Positions 8,146-14,105 of a stretch of DNA of 18,090 nt are shown piece by piece. The stretch comes from Candidatus Pacearchaeota archaeon. Lineage in GTDB: Archaea > Nanobdellota > Nanobdellia > Pacearchaeales > GW2011-AR1. The stretch lies in NCBI GenBank assembly GCA_003693875.1, contig RFLO01000033.1, positions 1 through 18,090 on the forward strand, given 5' to 3'. The notes beneath the pieces were generated by a model. It ran no database searches. It was not told the DNA's origin and worked only from the letters and a program-made list of their open reading frames with translations. The first letter of the stretch is position 1, and every line of letters starts with the position of its first letter. A program made the position numbers and the translations under genes.

Positions 8146-8433
8146 ATGCTCTTCAAAAAAAGAAAGGGGATGATTGACATATCAAAACTCCAAAAAAAAG
8201 GAGTGATTTCTGCATCCAAAAATGAAACTAACCTCCCTCCAACAAAGGATGGATTCATAGAACTTGGAAAAAACAGCCAAGAAGATGGACAAAAAGAAGT
8301 CTATTCCAAAAGAGAAATAGATTCAAAAATAACTGACCTTGACAACAAAATCTATCGTTTAGAACAAAGAATTGAATTGCTTGAAAAAAAGCTTGGGGTA
8401 GAAAACAAAAGCCCGGGGTTAATTAGTTGGTAG
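8146..8433 (+). CDS. Small coiled-coil protein, function unknown
   Basis: A 95-residue hydrophilic protein. The N-terminus is basic (MLFKKRKG), the middle (residues 20-55) is polar and probably disordered, and residues 55-86 have a heptad pattern of Ile and Leu (KITDLDNKIYRLEQRIELL) that predicts a parallel or antiparallel coiled coil. No enzyme motif is seen. A TATA box 25 bp upstream supports the start. The stop is one base before the gltX start, so the two are co-transcribed. The context could mean a small GluRS-associated or structural protein, but the sequence does not show this. Confidence 0.78.
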   Translation: MLFKKRKGMIDISKLQKKGVISASKNETNLPPTKDGFIELGKNSQEDGQKEVYSKREIDSKITDLDNKIYRLEQRIELLEKKLGVENKSPGLISW

Positions 8434-8434
8434 C

Positions 8435-10105
8435 ATGGGTGAAATTCCAAGAGAAAAAATAAAAGCCTACGCGCTCGAAAATGCTGTAAAACATGGAGGT
8501 ACCGCGAGAAAAGAAGCCGTACTCTCCTCGCTTTTCGCTGAAGGGCTTCAAAAGGAACAGATAAAAGAATATCTTGGAAAAATAGATGAAGTCATAAAAG
8601 AAATTGGCGCTCTCTCAGATGAAGAAAAAGAAAAAGAGCTCAAAAAATTGTCTAAATTGATAAAAAAAAGGGAAAAAAGAAGTGGCCTCCCGCCCCTTAA
8701 AAATGCAAAAAAAGGCGAAGTAATAACGCGCTTTGCTCCATTCCCTTCTGGCCCCCTTCACATAGGAAACGCACGAACCCTCATCCTAAACGACGAATAT
8801 GCAAAAATGTACAATGGAAAGATGCTTCTTGTAATAGACGATACAATTGGCAGCAAAGACAAACCAATCCAAAAAGAAGCATACAAGCTAATCCCAGAAG
8901 GGGCAAGATACCTCAAAACAAAATTCTCGCGAGTGGTAAAAAAGTCAAGTCGTATGAAGCTTTACTACCAATATGCAGAAAAGCTGATCAAATCGGGCCA
9001 CCTCTATGTCTGCGATTGTCCAATTGACAAAATGCGAAGTCTTCGCGAAAAGGGTGTTGAATGTTCGTGCCGACAATATCCTCCAAAAATTCAGATGAAA
9101 AGATGGAAAAAGATGTTCAAAGCAAAAGAAGGTTCTATGTGCGCCCGCCTAAAAACAGATATGCAGGACAAAGACCCCGCATTTCGCGACCGGGTTATGT
9201 TTAGAATAAGTGACCAGCCCCACGCCTTGCTCGGGAAAAAATACCGAGTTTACCCCTTGCTTGACTTCTCTTGGGCAATAGACGACCACTTTCTGAAAAT
9301 CACCCACATACTTCGCGGCATGGAGCTTGCAATAGAAACTCGTGTAGAAAAATTCATCTGGGATATCTTCGGCTGGAAACATCCAGAGGTAATCTACAAC
9401 GGACTATTTGAGATAAAAGGCATAAAAATCTCCAAGTCAAAAGGCGCAAAAGAGATTAAATCCGGAAAGTATATCGGTTGGGACGATCCGCGAACCTGGT
9501 CAATCCAATCTCTTGAAAGAAGAGGCATCCTTGCCGAATCAATTCGCGAGTTCATTTTAAAAATGGGGCTAAAAAAGACCAATACAATCACGCCAATTGA
9601 AGTCCTTTACTCAATAAACAGGAAAAACCTAAACGATTCCCAAAGGCATTTCTTCATAGAAAATCCAAAAAAAATAAGGATTGAAAATGCGCCAATTTCC
9701 ATTGCCAAGATACCGCTGCACCCTTCCAAGAATCTGGGAAGCAGGCAATGCAAGACAGGAAACGAATTTTACATTTCAGGCCTTGACTTTGATCTCCTAA
9801 AAGAAGGAAACTTTCGCCTTATGTACCTTTTCAACTTCAACATTGATAGTGAAAAAAAAGCAAGATTTATTTCAAGAGAGCCCGACCCAAAAATAAATGC
9901 ATTGCCTCTCCATTGGCTTCCAGCAGAAGAAAAAAGTGAAAAGGTAAGGATTTTAATGCCTGACGCAAGCTATCGCGAAGGTATCGGAAACCCGGAACTT
10001 AGGAATCTAAAAGTTGGAACAATCGTCCAATTTGAGAGATTTGGATTTGCAAAACTCAATAAAAAGGAAAAAGATTTTCTTGAATTTTGGTTTGCACACA
10101 ACTAA
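8435..10105 (+). CDS. gltX: Glutamyl-tRNA synthetase, archaeal type
   Basis: Class I synthetase that charges tRNA(Glu) and, in archaea using GatDE, also tRNA(Gln). The 556 residues match the archaeal family length. The N-terminal helical extension (about residues 1-90) precedes the Rossmann catalytic domain, where HIGN at 109-112 takes the HIGH position. KISKS at 331-335 is the KMSKS loop. Cys193, Cys195, Cys210 and Cys212 form the CxC...CxC zinc site in the connective region. The C-terminal part (from about 390) is the beta-barrel anticodon-binding region of the archaeal/eukaryotic lineage. The usual RFDDTDP stretch reads VIDDTIGS, a departure from consensus. The gene follows the coiled-coil gene by one base, and its last 4 bp overlap the convergent SBDS gene. 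GatE and GatD in the same window complete the Gln-tRNA route. Confidence 0.96.
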   Translation: MGEIPREKIKAYALENAVKHGGTARKEAVLSSLFAEGLQKEQIKEYLGKIDEVIKEIGALSDEEKEKELKKLSKLIKKREKRSGLPPLKNAKKGEVITRFAPFPSGPLHIGNARTLILNDEYAKMYNGKMLLVIDDTIGSKDKPIQKEAYKLIPEGARYLKTKFSRVVKKSSRMKLYYQYAEKLIKSGHLYVCDCPIDKMRSLREKGVECSCRQYPPKIQMKRWKKMFKAKEGSMCARLKTDMQDKDPAFRDRVMFRISDQPHALLGKKYRVYPLLDFSWAIDDHFLKITHILRGMELAIETRVEKFIWDIFGWKHPEVIYNGLFEIKGIKISKSKGAKEIKSGKYIGWDDPRTWSIQSLERRGILAESIREFILKMGLKKTNTITPIEVLYSINRKNLNDSQRHFFIENPKKIRIENAPISIAKIPLHPSKNLGSRQCKTGNEFYISGLDFDLLKEGNFRLMYLFNFNIDSEKKARFISREPDPKINALPLHWLPAEEKSEKVRILMPDASYREGIGNPELRNLKVGTIVQFERFGFAKLNKKEKDFLEFWFAHN

Positions 10106-10779
10106 TCTTTTACTTCCTCGCTCAAAACTGAGCCGTGAGTTACATTATTCAAACGTTCATAAAAGTCAAAAGAAAGTGCTGTTGGAATCTCAACAACAGC
10201 TTCAAGATTGCCATTAGAAAGCCAATTCTCCTCTTTCATAAATTCTTTTACGATTGCATAGGCTCTGCCGGTATATTGGGCAGGAATAATAAGCTTGACT
10301 TTCTTTACTTCAACTTTTAACGGAAGCACTTTAGAAATTTGCTCAACTATTTCATTTATCTGAGAATCTATCGGCTTATTTTTTATATTGACCTTCGCCT
10401 CTTCAAGAGCCTTCTTGATTCTTTCTGGAGGATAAGGAAGCCCTTCGGGGGACACTGCCATTCTTGAAAGAATGTCAATAACCTGTTTATACTTTTTCTC
10501 TCTTTCCTCCCTTAAACTCTCCGCTGTCCGAACAACTTCTCCGTTGCAGATAATTTTCTCTGCAACAGCCATAACATCACTTGTACCAAAATGAATCTCC
10601 AAATCGTCTCTTGAAGCTCTCTCTCCTGCTTTCAAATTGTTGAAGATATCTTCTGTTAGAACGGCTGATGCAAGATTTGCTCCCGGCTCTCCCTTGCGAA
10701 CCTTCATAGCCTCTTCAAGATCAACCAAGATCTCAAAATGCTTACCTCCCCTCGTAATCCTTGCCGTCGTATTCACCAT
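10102..10779 (-). CDS. SBDS family ribosome maturation protein
   Basis: Archaeal orthologue of SBDS/Sdo1, which works with an elongation-factor-like GTPase in late 60S/50S subunit maturation in eukaryotes; the archaeal role is taken to be similar. From ATG 10779 the protein is 225 residues, close to the usual archaeal length of about 230. The N-terminal domain carries the family signature ARITRGGKHFEILVD and the segment LASAVLTEDIFNNLKAGERA; the central helical domain follows (about 95-165), then a ferredoxin-like C-terminal domain (about 165-225). An in-frame TTG at 10788 would add three residues, but the TATA box is exactly 25 bp before the ATG, so the ATG is preferred. The 3' end overlaps gltX by 4 bp. 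Confidence 0.95.
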   Translation of the reverse strand: MVNTTARITRGGKHFEILVDLEEAMKVRKGEPGANLASAVLTEDIFNNLKAGERASRDDLEIHFGTSDVMAVAEKIICNGEVVRTAESLREEREKKYKQVIDILSRMAVSPEGLPYPPERIKKALEEAKVNIKNKPIDSQINEIVEQISKVLPLKVEVKKVKLIIPAQYTGRAYAIVKEFMKEENWLSNGNLEAVVEIPTALSFDFYERLNNVTHGSVLSEEVKD

Positions 10780-10800
10780 AAAAAACAAAAATCAAAAAGG

Positions 10801-10808
10801 TATTTAAC
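10801..10808 (-). promoter_or_regulatory. TATA box of the SBDS gene
   Basis: Minus strand GTTAAATA, centred 25-26 bp before the ATG at 10779. The boundary of the IS200-like element lies only a few bases further upstream, so insertion stopped just short of the promoter core. Confidence 0.7.
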
Positions 10809-10861
10809 CTTTGCTATAAGGTGACACTCTCCCCGCCCTAAAAGTTCTCCCTTCGGTCGAA

Positions 10862-10874
10862 TCGCCTTCGGCGA
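10862..10874. repeat. Short hairpin in the IS right end
   Basis: TCGCC-TTC-GGCGA, five perfect base pairs with a 3-nt loop, between the transposase stop and the element boundary. It may be part of the right-end structure or help end transcription from the element. Confidence 0.4.
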
Positions 10875-10886
10875 GCGGGACTTCCT

Positions 10887-10900
10887 GATTCGTTCAACTA
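10887..10900. repeat. Right-end copy of the IS hairpin core
   Basis: GATTCGTTCAACTA matches GATTTGTTCAACTA (11390-11403) at 13 of 14 bases in the same orientation. It contains the transposase stop codon (minus strand TAG at 10900-10898). The hairpin here is shorter than at the left end. Confidence 0.55.
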
Positions 10901-11322
10901 AAAGATTTCCCAGAAAGTTTCGTGATGCGAATCCTGATTCCGAACATACTCATTTGCCACTTCGATACTAAAAAATCCGACAGAAGTTATGTTCTTTCCA
11001 CGAGACCAAAAGTGCCCTCTCGGGTACCGCTTCCTAAAATTCGGAACTTTTTCAAAAATCTTTTTTGAGGAGATTCCTTTAAGTCTGTGAACTGCCGACG
11101 ACGGACTCATTGTCATTGGAATCTGGATGGTGCAATGGATATGATCGGCTGGACGTTGAGTTCAAAAATTTTTATGCCCCATCTCGACGCTGCAAACCTA
11201 ATGCATCCGTCGACAAGAGCACGCTTCTCAGGATTCTTCATCATTTTGTAACGATATTTAGGAGCCCATTCAAATTTCCACATCGACACCCCGACGAAAT
11301 GGTTTCCCCGCTCGTAATTCAC
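10898..11322 (-). pseudogene. tnpA: IS200/IS605 TnpA transposase, frameshifted
   Basis: Y1 single-strand transposase broken by a one-base deletion. The upstream part runs from GTG 11322 (a GGGAG Shine-Dalgarno site ends 4 bases before it) with the family N-terminus YERGNHF and KYRYK, to FELNVQP. At about 11143 the frame shifts by one base; the other frame continues DHIHCTIQIP, which contains the HUH motif (HIH), then SPSSAVHRLKGISSKKIF, HFWSRG and the terminal IEVANEYVRNQ, whose Tyr is the expected nucleophile. Joined, the protein would be about 142 residues, normal for the family. No internal stop other than the one made by the shift is seen, so inactivation is recent, or the shift is a sequencing error. 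An in-frame TTG at 11343 directly follows a stop and is less likely as start. Confidence 0.85.
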
Positions 11323-11388
11323 ATAGCTCCCGCTAAGTTGCAATTATTTCATTTCCGATAGATTTATTTAGTTATAGAAAGTCTCAAC

Positions 11389-11407
11389 CGATTTGTTCAA
11401 CTAATCG
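11389..11407. repeat. Left-end hairpin of the IS200-like element
   Basis: Imperfect palindrome CGATTTGTTCAACTAATCG: five outer base pairs, one T/T mismatch and three inner pairs around a single C. A stem with an unpaired T is typical of subterminal hairpins bound by TnpA. The core recurs at 10887-10900. Confidence 0.6.
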
Positions 11408-11424
11408 CTCTCGTCCCAATTTTG

Positions 11425-11429
11425 AAAAA
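11425..11429 (-). terminator. Possible T-run terminator after psmA
   Basis: Five T on the minus strand, 22-26 nt past the psmA stop and within the left end of the IS remnant. Archaeal termination often uses such T-runs; this one is short. Confidence 0.25.
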
Positions 11430-11450
11430 TAGGAATTTCCCGCTCGAAAT

Positions 11451-12146
11451 TTAAGCAAACTTTTTTCCAGGCAAAATCTCAATACCTTCTTTGGTCAAAA
11501 CGCCCACATCAAAACGGGAAGGATCAAACCCGTCTTTTTGAACTTCCCTAAAAGCATCAAAAGCAAGCTTTACTGCATCCTTAAGAGGCAGGTCCTTCTT
11601 GTATTTTTTTCTTAAAATTTCTTTGAGTTGCTCGTCATTCTCACCAATGGCGTTTGCCCGGTACTTGAAATAATTTCCAGTTATGTCTGTTGTGTGTATT
11701 GTTGGCTCAGAATTGTATCCTGCAACCATAATGGAAACTCCAAAAGGGCGTGCACCGCCATATTGAGTAAACTGCTGTTTTATATCAGCTATTTCTCTGA
11801 CAATTGTCTCGGCATCAGGAGTTGAATCATACGTTATCCTGTGCTGTTGAGCTGCAACTCTTGCACGCTCAATCAGAACGCGGGCATCAGAACTTATTCC
11901 TGCCGCAACCGCCATTATATGATCATCAATAATGTTTATCTTATTAGCTGATGACTCCACAACCAGTGGATCCTTTCTCCTTCTGTCAGAAACAATCACA
12001 ACCCCGTCTTTAAAGATAATTGCAATTGAAGCTGAGCCTAAACGGACCGTCTTCTCAGCATACTCTACCTGCAATATCTGACCGTCTGGAGCAAACATTG
12101 TTGCCGCACGGTCATAACCCATTTGTTGATGGTGTATATCTTCCAT
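11451..12146 (-). CDS. psmA: Proteasome alpha subunit
   Basis: Forms the outer heptameric rings of the archaeal 20S proteasome, gating entry of unfolded proteins to the beta-ring chamber in the cytoplasm. The 231 residues match the family. The N-terminal gate and H0 helix signature YDRAATMFAPDGQILQVEYA is at residues 11-30, followed by the alpha-type core (GSASIAIIFKDGVVIVSDRR, then NKINIIDDHIMAVAAG). The beta-type catalytic Thr is absent, as expected. The ATG at 12146 has a Shine-Dalgarno GAGGT (12157-12153) six bases upstream and a TATA box centred about 35 bp away, so unlike its neighbours it should have a leader of about 10 nt. It is monocistronic here; the IS remnant begins directly after the stop. 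No beta subunit or PAN ATPase is in the window. Confidence 0.97.
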   Translation of the reverse strand: MEDIHHQQMGYDRAATMFAPDGQILQVEYAEKTVRLGSASIAIIFKDGVVIVSDRRRKDPLVVESSANKINIIDDHIMAVAAGISSDARVLIERARVAAQQHRITYDSTPDAETIVREIADIKQQFTQYGGARPFGVSIMVAGYNSEPTIHTTDITGNYFKYRANAIGENDEQLKEILRKKYKKDLPLKDAVKLAFDAFREVQKDGFDPSRFDVGVLTKEGIEILPGKKFA

Positions 12147-12152
12147 ATTAGA

Positions 12153-12157
12153 ACCTC
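12153..12157 (-). promoter_or_regulatory. psmA: Shine-Dalgarno site of psmA
   Basis: GAGGT, six bases before the ATG. It is notable because most first genes here have no such site and appear leaderless. Confidence 0.6.
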
Positions 12158-12177
12158 TAAAAACGGGGAATTCTGCA

Positions 12178-12185
12178 TTTTTAAG
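12178..12185 (-). promoter_or_regulatory. psmA: TATA box of psmA
   Basis: Minus strand CTTAAAAA, centred about 35 bp before the ATG at 12146. Transcription would start near 12156, leaving a leader that just includes the GAGGT ribosome binding site. Confidence 0.55.
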
Positions 12186-12261
12186 ATTTTCCTTTTCAAA
12201 AATTCCTTAGAAACTAAAGCCTCAGCGCTTTTTACAGAACCAACCCAAAAATTCCTAAAAC

Positions 12262-12268
12262 TTATAAA
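12262..12268 (+). promoter_or_regulatory. TATA box of the aIF2 beta operon
   Basis: TTATAAA centred 25 bp before the ATG at 12290; leaderless. It is divergent from the psmA promoter across a 143-bp intergenic region. Confidence 0.75.
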
Positions 12269-12289
12269 GGCAACTTTCCTGTAGCCTTT

Positions 12290-12691
12290 ATGGAATATGA
12301 AGCTCTTTTAGAAAATGCTTATAGAAAAATAAAGCCCATTGAAAAATGCAAACGTTTTGAGATTATAAAGGTTCAAGGGCATTACGAAGGTAGTAAAACA
12401 ATAGTTAAAAATTTTCTCAGAATCAGTTCATGCATCCGAAGGCCATACGCACACCTAATGAAATTTTTATCAAAGGAACTTGCAAGCCCTGCCGAAATTT
12501 CAGGTGAAAGATTAATCTTTCAAAGAAAAATCTCCCCTGGCGACATAAATTTAAAAATAAAAAAATATGTTAAAGAATTCGTCTTGTGTCCCAAGTGCAA
12601 AAAGCCAGATACAGAATTAATCACCAGAAAAAGTGAAGCCATCCTTCACTGTCTTGCCTGCGGTGCAAAATATTCAGTTCATGAGATATAA
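12290..12691 (+). CDS. Translation initiation factor aIF2 subunit beta
   Basis: Beta subunit of the heterotrimeric aIF2 that brings initiator Met-tRNA to the small ribosomal subunit. At 133 residues it has the normal archaeal length. The central alpha/beta domain (about 20-95) carries KTIVKNF and the RPYAHLMKFLSKEL helix typical of the family. The C-terminal zinc ribbon uses Cys100, Cys103, Cys121 and Cys124 (CPKC...CLAC). The short N-terminal helix that binds the gamma subunit corresponds to residues 2-14 (YEALLENAYRKIK). The start is fixed by a TATA box 25 bp upstream. The stop codon's final A is the first base of the next gene's Shine-Dalgarno site, so the two genes form an operon. Confidence 0.96.
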   Translation: MEYEALLENAYRKIKPIEKCKRFEIIKVQGHYEGSKTIVKNFLRISSCIRRPYAHLMKFLSKELASPAEISGERLIFQRKISPGDINLKIKKYVKEFVLCPKCKKPDTELITRKSEAILHCLACGAKYSVHEI

Positions 12692-12696
12692 GGAGG
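12691..12696 (+). promoter_or_regulatory. Shine-Dalgarno site of the zinc-ribbon gene
   Basis: AGGAGG, the strongest ribosome binding site in the window, six bases before the ATG at 12703. It overlaps the aIF2 beta stop codon by one base and marks the downstream gene as internal to an operon. Confidence 0.8.
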
Positions 12697-12702
12697 GTTG
12701 AA

Positions 12703-12891
12703 ATGGAAGGAAGATGTATGAAGTGCGGATCTCAGAAGGCAATGATTGACACCGTAATGACTCGGACTGCTCGTGGCACCTATATGGCAAAAGGTAAGTG
12801 CGAATCCTGTGGGACCACAGTTTGTAAAATCTGCTCCAAAGATACTGCTGAGTCGCTTGTCTCTTCTGGAGAAGTAAAAAAAGGCTATTAG
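12703..12891 (+). CDS. DUF5679-like small zinc-ribbon protein
   Basis: A 62-residue protein with Cys5-x2-Cys8 (CMKC) and Cys33-x2-Cys36 (CESC), which fit one zinc ribbon of the DUF5679 type, including the basic strand-turn segment TRTARGTYMAKGKC. A third pair, Cys41 and Cys44 (CKIC), is extra to that pattern and could support a second metal or tune the fold. Function is unknown; the size and metal fold suggest nucleic-acid or ribosome binding. It is translated from an ideal Shine-Dalgarno site just after aIF2 beta and is probably co-transcribed with it. Confidence 0.8.
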   Translation: MEGRCMKCGSQKAMIDTVMTRTARGTYMAKGKCESCGTTVCKICSKDTAESLVSSGEVKKGY

Positions 12892-12945
12892 GCAAAAGGC
12901 AATGGGGTAGCTTGCCTTGTAGCTTAAGAGTCAGCTTTCGGTTCG

Positions 12946-13248
12946 ATGGGATGTGTCCGAATAAAGATTCACAAGTCAAGCCGCTTCGTTGTTGCGGTCT
13001 GTGACAAGGAAATTTTTGGAAAAAAATTAAAGGACGGAAGCTTTCAGCTCAACCTTGCAAGCAGCTTTTTTGATGGTGATGAGTTTGATGAAGAAGAAGC
13101 AATAAAAATTTTAAGGTCTTATTTTCTTGATGACGCAAGCTTCAACATCGTTGGAGAAAAATCAATAGATATTGCTAAAAAAGCCGGAATAATATCCGGT
13201 GGAGAAAGTATTTTCTGCGGCGTTCCAGTCTGCCTTGTCTTGCTATAG
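12946..13248 (+). CDS. DUF424 family protein
   Basis: A 100-residue protein matching the archaeal DUF424 pattern: a first strand VRIKIHKS, then VVAVCDKEIFGKKL, a central acidic stretch, and SFNIVGEKSIDIAKKAGII followed by a C-terminal GVPVCLVLL. The biochemical function is unknown; being next to aIF2 beta fits the view that it is linked to translation. It follows the zinc-ribbon gene by 54 bp on the same strand. The ATG at 12946 is the only reasonable start, since a stop lies in frame at 12925-12927, yet there is neither a Shine-Dalgarno site nor a well-placed TATA box, so how it is translated is unclear. Confidence 0.85.
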   Translation: MGCVRIKIHKSSRFVVAVCDKEIFGKKLKDGSFQLNLASSFFDGDEFDEEEAIKILRSYFLDDASFNIVGEKSIDIAKKAGIISGGESIFCGVPVCLVLL

Positions 13249-13254
13249 CAAAAG

Positions 13255-13262
13255 ATTTAAAA
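13255..13262 (+). promoter_or_regulatory. TATA box of the HIT gene
   Basis: ATTTAAAA centred 25-26 bp before the ATG at 13284, immediately after the DUF424 stop codon; leaderless. Confidence 0.7.
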
Positions 13263-13283
13263 CTAAAAAACCCAAAAAATCCT

Positions 13284-13628
13284 ATGGATGAGTGCATCTT
13301 TTGCAAAATTATCAATGGAAAGGTTCCATCAGAAAAAGTCTTTGAAAGCGAAAATTTTATCACGATAAAAGACATAAACCAACATCCGGAAGGTCACAGC
13401 CTTGTTATTCCAAAAAAACATTTTGAGAGCTTCATTAATCTTCCAGAAAATCTTTACCAGGAATTTGTTGAAGCAACTAAAAAAAGCATCTGGAAACTTG
13501 AAGAAGAGTACGACTTTGAGGGATTTAATCTTGCATTAAACAATGGAAAAGTTGCAGGTCAAATTGTTCCGCATATGCACTTGCACATCCTGCCAAGAAA
13601 AAGGGGAGATAACTTTCGTTTCGTTTAG
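13284..13628 (+). CDS. HIT family nucleotide hydrolase or transferase (HINT-like)
   Basis: A 114-residue histidine-triad protein. The catalytic triad is His97-x-His99-x-His101 in PHMHLHILPR, with His99 expected to be the nucleophile. N-terminal Cys4 and Cys7 (CIFC) with His46 and His97 match the zinc site found in many HINT proteins. The segment GHSLVIPKKH is the usual second signature. Members cleave nucleoside phosphoramidates, AMP-lysine, adenylated intermediates or dinucleoside polyphosphates; the substrate is not decided here. It has its own leaderless promoter and is followed by a long gene-free stretch. Confidence 0.94.
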   Translation: MDECIFCKIINGKVPSEKVFESENFITIKDINQHPEGHSLVIPKKHFESFINLPENLYQEFVEATKKSIWKLEEEYDFEGFNLALNNGKVAGQIVPHMHLHILPRKRGDNFRFV

Positions 13629-13652
13629 CCCAAAAAAAGCAAACATCCTGAA

Positions 13653-13657
13653 TTTTT
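13653..13657 (+). terminator. Possible T-run terminator after the HIT gene
   Basis: Five T followed by CTT, 25 nt past the stop codon. Short, with no strong hairpin before it. Confidence 0.25.
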
Positions 13658-14096
13658 CTTAACCGCCCAGCTTATCACTTAAAGCACTTGCAACCATCAA
13701 AGAAGTATGCTTATCTCACTGAATCTTTTTAACAGTCCAACTCGCAGCTAAACTGACCTGCTCTTTTTGTTAAAATTTTCAGGATAATTTAAATCTTTGG
13801 TCTTTTATAGAAGACATTTAAAATCCAGCCACCCCTTAACTCAAAAAACTACTGTGTTTATAATAATATTCGTCATATCTTAATACACTCCGCCAAATAA
13901 AAAAATTTCAAAAGACGTTATGGTAAGCTCCCAAGATATGCTAGCCAATAATTGCCATTTCCCCCGTTAAAAACTAATAACACGCAACTTTTTTCCTCCG
14001 GCTCAATTAAATCTCCAGAAAAAGTGGCCGCTTAAGACAAGCCACAAAAGAGGAGTATGTAGCACAAGTTCTACTTCACCAGTGTCAAGCCCTCTT

Positions 14097-14101
14097 AAAA
14101 A
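14097..14101 (-). terminator. Possible T-run terminator after aspS
   Basis: Minus strand GTTTTTAAG starting a few bases past the aspS stop codon. Short T-run only. Confidence 0.25.
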
Positions 14102-14105
14102 CAAA

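Larger units (their letters stand above)
10820..11450 (-). mobile_element. IS200/IS605-group insertion sequence remnant (tnpA only)
   Basis: About 630 bp, filling the space between SBDS and psmA. It contains a frameshifted Y1/HUH transposase on the minus strand and no tnpB. Both ends carry copies of a hairpin-forming sequence in the same orientation (11389-11407 and 10887-10900), as TnpA of this family needs. The lower-coordinate end also has GGCGGGGAGAGTGTCACC on the minus strand (about 10821-10838), resembling right ends of archaeal members of the family. The block looks richer in G+C than its neighbours. Exact termini are uncertain because these elements make no target duplication. Confidence 0.75.
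13629..14105. other. Gene-free stretch of about 480 bp
   Basis: I found no ORF longer than about 20 codons on either strand, no tRNA, no C/D-box pair (no TGATGA), and no array of repeats. It contains a T-run at 13653-13657 that may end the HIT transcript, several AT-rich TATA-like stretches (for example near 13787-13793), and a hairpin GTGGC/GCCAC (14024-14028 with 14041-14045, 12-nt loop). For this compact region the gap is unusually long. It might hold an unrecognised RNA or a decayed gene. Confidence 0.6.

Noticed and set aside
11113..11343. Two separate small genes coupled by ATGA in place of one broken transposase
   Set aside because: The HIH catalytic motif lies upstream of the second ATG, in the second frame, so homology requires one protein interrupted by a frameshift.
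12934..12960. tRNA T-loop-like GGTTCGA before the DUF424 gene
   Set aside because: No matching acceptor, D or anticodon stems can be drawn around it.
12674..12979. Minus-strand ORF of 101 codons opposite the zinc-ribbon gene
   Set aside because: Lies antisense to a gene with zinc motifs and a perfect Shine-Dalgarno site; its product resembles nothing.
13638..13760. Decayed gene on the minus strand (short coding-like piece near 13660-13697)
   Set aside because: Only about a dozen codons before a stop, frames broken all around, and no recognisable family; too little to call a pseudogene.
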